From Desulfobacter curvatus DSM 3379 (lineage in GTDB: Bacteria > Desulfobacterota > Desulfobacteria > Desulfobacterales > Desulfobacteraceae): a stretch of DNA of 64,000 bases. The notes below the pieces were generated by a model. The model searched no databases, had not been told where the DNA came from, and saw only the letters and a list, made by a program, of their open reading frames with translations. This document shows positions 45,522 through 54,054 of the stretch, in pieces. How positions within the stretch are numbered: position 1 is the first letter of the stretch; each line of letters begins with the position of its first letter. The translations under genes and the position numbers were made by a program. The stretch spans positions 1 through 64,000 of the forward strand of contig NZ_KB893090.1 of NCBI RefSeq assembly GCF_000373985.1. Reading direction: 5' to 3'.

Positions 45522-45895
45522 CGGATTCATCTTTTGCAAATAGTCAATAAATTTGAACTTGCACCCTCAAGCCCATAACAAACCCTAAAAGAATTCCGCC
45601 AGACTTCCTGTCTTGCGTTGGCGAAATTGGCGGAGTTCTAAAGGCCAACCTCCTTCCGACGAGCAGTTTTTTGGGTTCTCATTCTCAGGGGGTGGCTTCC
45701 ACTTCCGCTAGGCTGCGGGGAAATTACGAACGTTTAAACAATGACACAGAATTATGAACACTTCCAAAATTGGTGGACTCGTAAAAAATCCCAAATGGCA
45801 AATTTGCTATCAATGATTCCAGTGTGTTACGGCTCAAAAAACGCCGGACTTTTTACAGGTTCATCAAAATTAGAGTCATATAGGAAATTTTTCCA
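45522..45895. other. Non-coding stretch after cargo gene 1
   Basis: 374 bases. Holds the flanking motif CCCATAACAA (45572-45581), a hairpin with arms AGAATTCCGCCA / TGGCGGAGTTCT (45590-45601 and 45628-45639) and the family D inverted repeat. No gene recognised. Confidence 0.6.
45770..45867. repeat. Family D inverted-repeat element (MITE-like)
   Basis: Left end TTGGTGGACTCGTAAAAAAT and right end CTTTTTACAGGTTCATCAA are imperfect inverted repeats about 22 bases long. No internal coding sequence. Confidence 0.5.
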
Positions 45896-47046
45896 ATGAA
45901 ACAAGCAACTCTGTGGTGGATATCCGCATGCAGTATCTGTATTATTGACCGTTGTGTTGATTGGTTTGTGGGTTCAGATGAATCGACATGATATAGAACC
46001 CACTCAACTGGTCAATGAGCAGGCCACCAATGACTATCTTAAAGAGCACTGGGAAAATCGATCGGGTAGTTCTGTTTCTCATGCCGGACCGACCATTAGG
46101 ATAAAAACCGGAATATTTATTCAGTCCCTGAAGTTTTTCAATTCCACTGAAGTCAATCTGTCGGGCTACATCTGGCAGCGTTACAGAGTTGGTCTGCATG
46201 ATGCCATCAAACCCGGCCCCTCAGAGGTTGGATTCATCTTACCTGATCAGGTCAATTCGGGCAGTGATATAGAGCCGCGTGAAGCTTACCGAATCCGTAG
46301 TGGCAATGAGGAGGTTATTGGTTGGTATTTTGAGGCGAACCTGCGCCAACCCTTCGATTATTCAAAATATCCTTTTGACCATAAAACCGTATGGATCCGC
46401 ATGTGGCCAAAGGATTTTTCGCAGAATATCGTTCTGGTTCCTGATTTTGATGCGTATGAGGCAACCGGTTTATCCGATGTCTTCGGCATAGAGGAAAATA
46501 TTGTGCTCGGTACCTGGGAACGTAAGGACACCTATTTCGATTACAGGCTATCCAGTTATGATACAAATTTTGGGATTACGGACTACATTGGTCAAAAGGG
46601 CTTCCCGGAACTTCACTACAATTTCGTAGTTAAACGAAAATTTGAAAACGCATTTATCGTCTATTTGTTGCCTCTGTTTCTGGTTGCTGCGTTGTTAACC
46701 GTCAGTGAAAACGATGAGCTGTCGAACCGATTTGGTTTCAATACCTCAGGGTTCATTGGTGCCAGCTCTGCCCTGTTCTTTGTTGTCCTGTTGGCGCATA
46801 TCCAGCTCAGAGAACAATTTGCGTGTGCAAGTATTGTCTATATCGAATATTTTTATATCCTGATGTACGCACTGCTTGCCGCCGCGACGGCCAATACTTA
46901 TCTATTCTCGATTCGCTCAACCATTTGGCGTAATGTCATCTTGGCGTAATGTCATTTCGTATAACGATAACATCATACCCAAAGTTGCCTATTGGCCGTT
47001 CGTACTCAGCTGTTTGATTGCTATTACCCTGCTGGTCATGTATTAG
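45896..47046 (+). pseudogene. Pentameric ligand-gated ion channel homologue, frame broken twice
   Basis: A prokaryotic Cys-loop-type channel. The main frame (about 45930-46949) has the ligand-binding beta domain with YPFDHKTVWIRMWP (the YPFD of the family), then M1 (FENAFIVYLLPLFLVAALLT, conserved Pro), M2-like FNTSGFIGASSALFFVVLLA and M3. ATG 45896 opens MKQATLWWISA in another frame; dropping the extra T at 45929 joins it to AVSVLLTVVLIG, giving a full signal/anchor. At the 3' end a 16-bp tandem duplication shifts the frame to a stop at 46949; past the duplication the fourth helix WPFVLSCLIAITLLVMY reads on to TAG 47044-47046. So M4 is lost. Located inside the eCIS cargo island between two cargo genes. 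Either pseudogene or two assembly errors. Confidence 0.75.
46926..46957 (+). repeat. 16-bp tandem duplication breaking the channel gene
   Basis: TGGCGTAATGTCATCT at 46926-46941 and TGGCGTAATGTCATTT at 46942-46957, differing at one base. The length is not a multiple of three, so the frame shifts. Confidence 0.9.
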
Positions 47047-47128
47047 CAGTCAGCGCTCAGGTTTCAGCTTTCAGCCATTAGTTTAAAGCTGAAACCTGAA
47101 GGCTGACAGCTAAGCGCTAACAGCTGCT
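47042..47128. repeat. Family C repeat, copy 4, with perfect hairpin
   Basis: Contains TCAGGTTTCAGCTTT (47057-47071) and its exact reverse complement AAAGCTGAAACCTGA (47085-47099), 13-base loop, then further CTGACAGCTAAGCG units. No T run follows, so it is not a plain terminator. Confidence 0.7.
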
Positions 47129-47379
47129 CACTCTGAACCACCCAGATTTATACCTACATCATCACGAAGGGATTTAATAACATTACTTCTCCTCTGGATA
47201 ATCTTGATGTTTAAAAAGAGGGTTTTTATCCCCTATATTCGGTCGGATAAAGACACTTTTTTTCTAAAGTCCATAGATTGCAAGCTCACAATGCTTAGAT
47301 GCATTATAGCCTGATTGTTATAGGCAATTAAAGACAGGCTATAACAATGGCTAAAGACAAAATTAAAAAGGTTTGAGAT
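47047..47379. other. Non-coding stretch before cargo gene 2
   Basis: 333 bases. Holds family C copy 4, then an AT-rich stretch ending in the inverted repeat ATTGTTATAG / CTATAACAAT and the shared cargo leader. No gene seen. Confidence 0.55.
47322..47379 (+). promoter_or_regulatory. Shared 5' leader of cargo gene 2
   Basis: AGGCAATTAAAGACAGGCTA, TAACAATGGCTAAAGACAAA and ATTAAAAAGGTTTGAGAT before the ATG. Matches the leader of cargo gene 1 in order and spacing (GGC, TTAAAG, CTATAACAA, AATTAAA, AGGTTTGAGAT). Confidence 0.6.
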
Positions 47380-48648
47380 ATGTTCGAACAAGTAGAAAAA
47401 CCAAAGGAAAACAGGAGCAAGGCAGTTGCTAATTCTGTTGTGCAGAATAAAAATAGAGTGAAGCAAAGTGTAGGGTTCGTGGATAATAGACAACGAGCTG
47501 TGGCTCAAAATACTATTCAACTTCGTGCTAAAGATCCATATGAAAGAGGTGTTGTTGATAGTCCACAAGTACACCATATAATTTCTCATTCAAAATTGAT
47601 TGGAGGGCTTGGAAAATTAGGCGATGATGATAAAGCAGAGGTCAAAAGAGGTTTTATGCCTACTGACAATAAACTAACTATAAGACAGATCTATAATCTA
47701 AACGATAGACTCGTGTTCACAACAAACAACAATAAAGTAGCTATAGAAAATAGAGTGCTTGATCGAAACAACGAACATTTTAGTGAGATGCCTTGGACTG
47801 AGCAATCTATCACAAGTTTAAATGGTGATGAAGTTACAATTACATTTGCTGGGATAGGTTTTAATAACACCACCCTCACTAATTGGATTGCCTCGTATAA
47901 TAAAGTAAAGGGCGGTCAGGATCCAGATGTTGGGGAAAAGGATTTTTGGAACGCCCTACAAAATTCCTACTTTGAATGGTCTGGTGGAAATCTTTTTTAT
48001 GGTGCTCAAAGTAGGGCTGAGCCAGGTGGAGCTGATTTAGACGCGTTTGATGAGGATGCCAAATATTTTCGGAACGCTGATCATGTAGCTCGTTTAAAGA
48101 GGCTATCTGAAGAATTGGAAGATGCCGGAGATGATACTGACCAAATCAAAGCTAAGTTGTTAGAAATCGGTGCTGCAAATAGGGACGAAGGAGTTGGGCC
48201 GAAACACGATCGTAGTAAATGGTATAAGCCATCAAATGACAATCAGAAACAAGCGTTACTGGAAATTCTAAAGCCTGGTGACCGAAAAGATTATATTGAT
48301 ACCCAAGTTGCTCATAAAGCCTTGCCAGTTGTATTCGTAAGAGAGAGAGTTGACGACTGGGCAGTTAAGCAAGTCAATGATAAACCTACCTTAGATGAAA
48401 GTCATGAGGTATACAATTACATATACAAGGGTTCGTTGACAGTTCCAAATATAAACGGTATCAATGCGTCAAGAACGACGATAAGAAACAAAGGATATAA
48501 AGTGAAACTACAGGGGGCTCAATCTGGAGAAGTTCTGAATTTTCAGCAGGCTCAAAAAATAAAAATGAAAGATATAACTAATAGTATTAATGAGTTGCTG
48601 CTGAAAGAAGTTAAAGTGAGACAGAAGATAAATCTTGGTATGCAATAG
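47380..48648 (+). CDS. Putative eCIS cargo (effector) protein 2
   Basis: 422 residues. N-terminal leader with KENRSKAVANSV, VKQSVGFVDNRQR and AQNTIQLR, homologous to the leader of cargo 1. After the leader the sequence differs completely: DSPQVHHIISHSKL near residue 65 recalls HNH/LHH-type nuclease motifs but the remaining active-site residues are not clear; SYFEWSGGNLFYGAQSRAEP near 200 and an acidic helical region follow. Soluble. AT-rich like cargo 1. Function not recognised; a toxin or host-modifying enzyme is likely from context. Confidence 0.6.
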   Translation: MFEQVEKPKENRSKAVANSVVQNKNRVKQSVGFVDNRQRAVAQNTIQLRAKDPYERGVVDSPQVHHIISHSKLIGGLGKLGDDDKAEVKRGFMPTDNKLTIRQIYNLNDRLVFTTNNNKVAIENRVLDRNNEHFSEMPWTEQSITSLNGDEVTITFAGIGFNNTTLTNWIASYNKVKGGQDPDVGEKDFWNALQNSYFEWSGGNLFYGAQSRAEPGGADLDAFDEDAKYFRNADHVARLKRLSEELEDAGDDTDQIKAKLLEIGAANRDEGVGPKHDRSKWYKPSNDNQKQALLEILKPGDRKDYIDTQVAHKALPVVFVRERVDDWAVKQVNDKPTLDESHEVYNYIYKGSLTVPNINGINASRTTIRNKGYKVKLQGAQSGEVLNFQQAQKIKMKDITNSINELLLKEVKVRQKINLGMQ

Positions 48649-49024
48649 TATTGTCTATATAAAAAATGAGAGTTCTCCTGATTCATAAAAGGAATAAGCA
48701 GTTATATTATTACAGTATAAATCGGACTGGGCTATACGAAAAAGCCCATAACAAAATCTAAAAATCATTTAAAATCGTCAAATCGAATCAGGGAAAAGGC
48801 AAGGTCTGATGATTTTCAAGGCTCACCTATCCTGTGGCGGGTCTGATTTATCCCGGCAACGATAGTGGCTGCACTAATCTTCTTTCTTATCGTTTCAGGG
48901 ATATCAACATCGAAAAGAGCTGTTACGAAACCCCAAAGAAACCCTCCCAAGACCATTAAACCAAAAGCGTTAGCTGTCTACTGACCGCTGATAGCTAAAC
49001 ATCAATAAAAGGAGATCTCTAACA
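48649..49024. other. Non-coding stretch after cargo gene 2
   Basis: 376 bases. Contains the hairpin TGGGCT / AGCCCA, the flanking motif CCCATAACAA (48745-48754), an inverted repeat AAAATCAT / ATGATTTT and family C copy 5 next to the gp25 gene. A short open stretch near 48840-48955 has no start and no recognised product. Confidence 0.55.
48968..49003. repeat. Family C repeat, copy 5
   Basis: GCGTTAGCTGTCTACTGACC then GCTGATAGCTAAACA, directly before the ribosome-binding site of the gp25-like gene. Confidence 0.5.
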
Positions 49025-49435
49025 GTGCCTGAAGACCGCAATTTTCTAGGCCGGGGCTGGGGTTTTCCCCCGCGGTTCAACCGGGGCGGGTCGGCCGTTG
49101 CCATGGTGGCCGAGGACGAGGATATCAAGCAGAGCCTTAAACTTTTGTTGCTCACTGCCCCTGGTGAGCGTGTGATGCATCCTGAATTCGGATGCAGGAT
49201 ACGGTCCATGGTTTTTGATACCATGGATACGGCAACCATTACGACGATTCAGGATCTCATTCAGCGGGCTGTGCTCTTTTTTGAGCCAAGGGTGGTGATG
49301 GAGCGGGTGGATGTGGATACCCGCCGGCAATACGATGGGTGGCTGGATATTCTCCTTGAATACAGGGTTAAAACAACCAACAGCCGCCACAATATGGTCT
49401 TCCCCTTTTATTTTTTAGAGGCAACAGATGGATAG
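49025..49435 (+). CDS. gp25-like baseplate wedge protein (Pvc9-like)
   Basis: 136 residues from GTG 49025 behind GGAGATCTCTAACA. GPW/gp25 family: LLLTAPGERVMHPEFGCRIR with the conserved EFGC core. Nucleates sheath assembly on the baseplate. Overlaps the next gene by eight bases. Confidence 0.92.
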   Translation: MPEDRNFLGRGWGFPPRFNRGGSAVAMVAEDEDIKQSLKLLLLTAPGERVMHPEFGCRIRSMVFDTMDTATITTIQDLIQRAVLFFEPRVVMERVDVDTRRQYDGWLDILLEYRVKTTNSRHNMVFPFYFLEATDG

Positions 49436-52400
49436 GGAACCCAAGGATATTCGGCGCAGGCTCTTTACTAAGGGCGGTACGGACCGTACGACCCGGCAGT
49501 CCCCTCTTTTGGGAAAGGGCAGTGTCAGCCTATTTCGCTCCGGCATCAGGGAGCGGATAACGCTTGGGGCGGTGCAGGCAAATATGCTGGCCTGGTATGA
49601 CCGGGACAACCGGATGGCCGGCAGCTGGGAACCTTTTTTTTCGGAAGATGAGACCCTGGTCCTGGGACGGATTGCCGGCCTGGACATTAACGGGATCAAG
49701 GACCGTTTCCTGAAGGAAGAAGATACCCGGTACCAGCTTTGCCGGGACCTGGTAAGAATCATGAATGACTGGCTGATCCTGTTTTCAGCCATGGATACGC
49801 ATTCTGCTCAACGGATGACTGCCCGGATCCGGACGGTCATCCGGGACCGGGCCTCCCTGGCCCTGGCCCTGTTGCCACAGCCGGCGGGGGAGGGGTTTGA
49901 TCCGGATATCCTTGATCCGGCCTGGCAGATCAAGGCGCAGGTGAATGTTACGGTGCAAAAAAGCCTTGACCATGCCTTTTACGGTCTGGTCAACGGGCTG
50001 ACCCAAATCAGGACAACGGCCGAAACGCTGTTCGCTCCCTCCATGGAAGGGGGGCACCACGATCCTTCGGCCGGGCTGTTCATTACTTTTCTTAACCTCA
50101 TGGATCAGGTTCGCCACAGGGCCGACCGGTTCATGGAACGTTACCTGGATTTTTACCTCTACAACGTGCTCAGAGCAGTGCCGGATCCGGGCCGCCCGGA
50201 CCGGGCCATTCTTTTATTTCAGGCCTCCGGCCAGGGGCAGGATGCCTGGGTTGAAAAGGGATGTCCGTTTATCCGGGGCGACGGGAGCACCATCCAGGAG
50301 CAGGTGTACCGGGCAGACCATGATCTTGGTATCACTGATGCGAAGGTCGCAGCCCTGTCCTCCCTCTACTTTGACATGAATCCCTATATATCGCCGGAAA
50401 AGGAGATGGGATTCGTCACCGGGGTCTATCTGAACACCCTTGACCTGGAACCGGATACCGGCGGGCAGACGGACGGGATTCCCCTGTTCGGCACCCGGGT
50501 GCCCTTGAAAAACGGTGCGGCCGGTGCCTGGGCGCCGGCCCGGATGGGACTGGCCCTGTCCAGCCCGGTGCTGCGGATGAGTCAGGGGGAGCGCCGGGTC
50601 CAGGTGGACATTGATTACCAAACAGACCTTGGGGTGACCCGTATGTTGGAAAAACGGCTGGCCATCAAAACCCCAGGCCTTGACGAAGATGACCTGGACC
50701 TAAGAGATCTCTTTTTCAAGGTCTTTGATAAGGCGTTTACCCTGTCCCTTACAGGGCCTAACGGATGGATTCCCATCGGGGATTACCGGCCCATTCATGC
50801 CCTTGTCGCCCCTGAAACGGCACCAGCCCGGCTCTCTCTGGTCTTTCATCTGGGCCCGGATATGGCCCCTGTCGTCCCCTGGAGCGCAGAGATCCACGGC
50901 GGAGATTACGCCCCAGGCGAGCCGGTTCTCAGGCTCATGCTGAACCCGGATGCCCATGCCTTCCTCTTTTCTTTTTTTTCCACCCTGAGGCTCAACCGGG
51001 TGCGGATCACGGCAGAGGTCAAAGGTTACAGAGACCTTGTTCTCTATAACAATGGGGGGCGGCTTTCCCCTGACACCGCTTTTGCCCCGTTCGGCTCCGT
51101 TCCAGAACCCGGTGCATCCTTCACCGTGGGCAGCCACGAAACCGCCAATAAAAATATCACCCGCCTCGACATCTGCGTAGAGTGGGAACTGCCCGGGCAG
51201 ACACGGTGTCCGGCATCTTACTACCAGGGGTATGATAAACCTGCGGATACCCGGTTTGAAGCCAAGATTTCCACCCTGACGGACGGAACGTTCCATCCTG
51301 AAGACCCGGATCAGCAGGTCCGGGCCAGCCTTTTTACTGATACCGATGGAAATGACGCAGTGATGGACAGCACCTTGTGCCCGTTTACACGTTTCAGCCT
51401 GGATGGGGATCAATTTCGCCTTTTCAGGCAGAAAGCAAATCCGGTTTCCAAAGAGGCCTTTGCCTTGGACACCGGTACCCGGTACGGCTTTGTCCGGCTG
51501 ACCCTGGCAGCCCCTGACTGGGGCTTCGGCCACAGGGAATACCCGGGGCTTTTGGCCGATATCCTGACCCGGAACGCCCTGAAGAAAAAGGCCGGCCTAA
51601 CCGTGGCAGTGCCAAACCAGCCCTGGACCCCCATGATCCGCAGGATCCGGATGGATTATAGGGCGGTGTCCCATTTCACGCCCCAGGACCTAAACCCTAA
51701 GAGCGACGGACGGGTAGGTAACCGCCTTTTCCACATCCAGCCCTTTGGCATTGATTCTTTGGCCACGCACACCGACCGGGGGCCGGTCTGTTTTTTGCCC
51801 TGGTTTTTTATGCCGCCCCCTGATGATGCCAAAGAATTTTACGATCCCTCATACGGGAGCCTTTTTATCGGCCTGCGCAGCACCAGGGCTCCAGGGGTAC
51901 TCACCCTCTTTTTCGACCTGAACCAGGAGGGCCGGACCAGGATCACCGAGAGGCAGTCCCATATCTTTTGGCATTATTTACAAGGAAATGACTGGAAGGC
52001 CTTGTCTTCCCGGCGTATCCTCTCCGATACCACCCAGGGCTTTTTGACCCCCGGGATTGTCACCCTGGATATCCCCGGCGATGTTACCAAGGGAAACAAC
52101 GTCATGGATCCAGACTTGTACTGGTTGCGCGTTTCGGCCCATGGTAACCTGGACACCTTGTGCAGCCTGGCCGGTGTTCATACCCACGGGGCCTATGTGA
52201 CCCGGTCTGACCTGGGCGACGCGGCCAAAGAGGCGGACGGAGAAAAAAACGGGACCATCATAGAACGGGCAAAGACAGCCCTGCCGGGAATCTCCCGGAT
52301 TTCCCAGGTCACAGCCTTTTTCGGGGGCAGGCAAAGGGAAACAGATCCCATGACAAAAAATCGGATCCGGGAGCGGTTGCGGCATAAGATGCGGGCCGTC

Positions 52401-53141
52401 ACCCCCTGGGATTACGAGCGGCTGGTGCTGGCTGAATTCCCGGAAGTTTTCAAGGTCAAGTGTTTTACCAACCTATCCTCCCTTGACAAAGAACTGTTTA
52501 CCCATGATTTTAACCGGAACCTTACCCTGGCCCAAAAGCCGGGGAATGTGTTGGTTGTTCCGGTTGCAGGTCACACAAATGAGGCCATGCCGGAAGGCAA
52601 ACTTCCCCGGTTGAGCCGGGTGATCCTCGAAAGAATCCGGAAATTTTTGTCCCGTCATGCCTCCCCCTTTGCCAAAATCAGTGTTGAAAATCCGGTATAT
52701 GAGCGTATCCGGGTCCGGTGCCGGGTGGCATTCGCCGACCGGGAGAATCCGGGCCGGGATATCCGCCGGTTGAACCGGACTTTGTGGGAGTACCTCTCTC
52801 CGTGGCATCCGGAAGGGTACGGGGGAAGGTTCGGCTGGCAAATCCGGTCCGAAGATGTCATGGCCCATATCAGCGGCCAGCCCTATGTGAAGGGTTTGAC
52901 GCGATTTTCCATGCTGAAAATGACGGATAAGACCCGTGGCTGGTACGGACTTTTCGACACCAGTGATCCGCTCCACACCATAGAGGCGCCTGAACTGATC
53001 CAGCCCTTTTATCCCTGGAGCCTTGCCGTGCCGGACACCCGCCACACCATAGAGACGGTGGATGTTGCCGTTCCGGAAAAGGGCGAACCGGTAGGTATCA
53101 ACACTCTTGAAATCGGCACCACATTTATCATTGACCGTTAG
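49428..53141 (+). CDS. Baseplate J-like protein (Pvc11-like)
   Basis: 1237 residues. Large wedge protein of the eCIS baseplate. The C-terminal part carries the baseplate J pattern: RERLRHKMRAVTPWDYERLV, FPEVFKVKCFTN, VLVVPVAGH and ISVENPVYERIRVRCRVAF. The N-terminal 900 residues are as in other Pvc11 homologues. Coupled to the gp25-like gene by overlap. Confidence 0.88.
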   Translation: MDREPKDIRRRLFTKGGTDRTTRQSPLLGKGSVSLFRSGIRERITLGAVQANMLAWYDRDNRMAGSWEPFFSEDETLVLGRIAGLDINGIKDRFLKEEDTRYQLCRDLVRIMNDWLILFSAMDTHSAQRMTARIRTVIRDRASLALALLPQPAGEGFDPDILDPAWQIKAQVNVTVQKSLDHAFYGLVNGLTQIRTTAETLFAPSMEGGHHDPSAGLFITFLNLMDQVRHRADRFMERYLDFYLYNVLRAVPDPGRPDRAILLFQASGQGQDAWVEKGCPFIRGDGSTIQEQVYRADHDLGITDAKVAALSSLYFDMNPYISPEKEMGFVTGVYLNTLDLEPDTGGQTDGIPLFGTRVPLKNGAAGAWAPARMGLALSSPVLRMSQGERRVQVDIDYQTDLGVTRMLEKRLAIKTPGLDEDDLDLRDLFFKVFDKAFTLSLTGPNGWIPIGDYRPIHALVAPETAPARLSLVFHLGPDMAPVVPWSAEIHGGDYAPGEPVLRLMLNPDAHAFLFSFFSTLRLNRVRITAEVKGYRDLVLYNNGGRLSPDTAFAPFGSVPEPGASFTVGSHETANKNITRLDICVEWELPGQTRCPASYYQGYDKPADTRFEAKISTLTDGTFHPEDPDQQVRASLFTDTDGNDAVMDSTLCPFTRFSLDGDQFRLFRQKANPVSKEAFALDTGTRYGFVRLTLAAPDWGFGHREYPGLLADILTRNALKKKAGLTVAVPNQPWTPMIRRIRMDYRAVSHFTPQDLNPKSDGRVGNRLFHIQPFGIDSLATHTDRGPVCFLPWFFMPPPDDAKEFYDPSYGSLFIGLRSTRAPGVLTLFFDLNQEGRTRITERQSHIFWHYLQGNDWKALSSRRILSDTTQGFLTPGIVTLDIPGDVTKGNNVMDPDLYWLRVSAHGNLDTLCSLAGVHTHGAYVTRSDLGDAAKEADGEKNGTIIERAKTALPGISRISQVTAFFGGRQRETDPMTKNRIRERLRHKMRAVTPWDYERLVLAEFPEVFKVKCFTNLSSLDKELFTHDFNRNLTLAQKPGNVLVVPVAGHTNEAMPEGKLPRLSRVILERIRKFLSRHASPFAKISVENPVYERIRVRCRVAFADRENPGRDIRRLNRTLWEYLSPWHPEGYGGRFGWQIRSEDVMAHISGQPYVKGLTRFSMLKMTDKTRGWYGLFDTSDPLHTIEAPELIQPFYPWSLAVPDTRHTIETVDVAVPEKGEPVGINTLEIGTTFIIDR

Positions 53142-53185
53142 GGCGGACCGGCCGCGGGCCGCAAGAAATCCATTGGGAAACCACC

Positions 53186-54013
53186 ATGTCCGAACAGACC
53201 AGAAGCACCCTGAAAAATTATTTTAAGATCGGCAGAAAACCCTCCCAGGCAGCGTTTGAGGATTTAATCGATTCCAGTCTCAATATGATCGATGAGGGAA
53301 TTCGCAAAACGCCCCAAAGGGGCCTGATCCTCTCCCAGCTGGGGTCAGGCAAACTGCTGACCCTGGATAAAAAAGATGCGGCCGCCCAAAGCTGGTCGGT
53401 GAGCCTGGATGAGGCCAATACCATCGGTATTGGGATCACGGGCGCTCCCCCTGTGGTCCAGCTCTCCCCAAACGGTGAAATCCGGATCAATGGGGATGCA
53501 CTGGTGCTCTCTGCCGGCCTGGAAGGTGAGACCCAAAAGACCAACGACTTTAATGTGACCGGCTGGTCCACATCCACCGGGCGCAGGGGAAATTTCCAGA
53601 CCAAGGGTATTGCGCCGCCGAAAGCAGACGGGAAATGGCACGATTTGATCAAAGAGATCAGCGGCTGCCAGTGCTTCGAGGTGATGGCCGGTGCCAAAAA
53701 TTCCGGGAAAGATAAATATGCCCTCGTCCATGCCATTGCCATGAATGCGGAAAATCCGGAAAGCATATTCAATCGATATTTTAAACGCTCCAATCTCTTT
53801 ATCGATTTTTTTCGGTCCAAGAAAAAAATTCGCACGACGCATGCCTATTACAACCAGAAATGCGACAAGCTCAGACTGCGCTGGGTCACACCGGATCCTG
53901 ACCAACCCCATCTCTATTCCCTTCAAATTAAAACCAACTGCTGTTACGGCGATGACACGAAAATCCGCTATCACATTACCCGGCTGTGGGACGATGGAGT
54001 AGCAGTCAGCTAA
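53186..54013 (+). CDS. Putative eCIS tail fibre or adhesin-like protein
   Basis: 275 residues. N-terminal LKNYFKIGRKPSQAAFEDLI is the type of short helical segment found at the base of trimeric tail fibres; the C-terminal domain contains WHDLIKEISGCQCFEVMAG, YALVHAIAMNAENP and a beta-rich end. I recall the FEVMAG...HAIAM domain in eCIS loci but know no defined activity. Placed where a receptor-binding protein would be expected (between Pvc11 and Pvc12 homologues); no other fibre gene (Pvc13) is visible, so this is the best candidate. Confidence 0.5.
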   Translation: MSEQTRSTLKNYFKIGRKPSQAAFEDLIDSSLNMIDEGIRKTPQRGLILSQLGSGKLLTLDKKDAAAQSWSVSLDEANTIGIGITGAPPVVQLSPNGEIRINGDALVLSAGLEGETQKTNDFNVTGWSTSTGRRGNFQTKGIAPPKADGKWHDLIKEISGCQCFEVMAGAKNSGKDKYALVHAIAMNAENPESIFNRYFKRSNLFIDFFRSKKKIRTTHAYYNQKCDKLRLRWVTPDPDQPHLYSLQIKTNCCYGDDTKIRYHITRLWDDGVAVS

Positions 54014-54050
54014 TAGCTAATACCTGAAAGCTGACCGCTGAAAGCTAAAA
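54006..54050. repeat. Family C repeat, copy 6
   Basis: GTCAGCTAATAGCTAATACC then TGAAAGCTGACCGCTGAAAG, overlapping the end of the preceding gene and ending just before the next start. Confidence 0.5.
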
Positions 54051-54054
54051 AAAC

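Noticed and set aside
47565..47610. HNH nuclease in cargo 2
   Set aside because: VHHIISH recalls HNH/LHH families, but the other required Asn/His positions are not visible, so the activity is not claimed.
45572..48754. Integron attC-like sites around the cargo genes
   Set aside because: The CYATAACAA motifs recall attC core ends, but I could not find matching GTTATRG-type partners at proper spacing behind them, and no integrase is in the window. I keep the motif as a flank repeat without calling an integron.
48840..48955. Short coding stretch (LTYPVAGLIYPGND frame)
   Set aside because: No start codon or ribosome-binding site, preceded by two stops and no recognised product.
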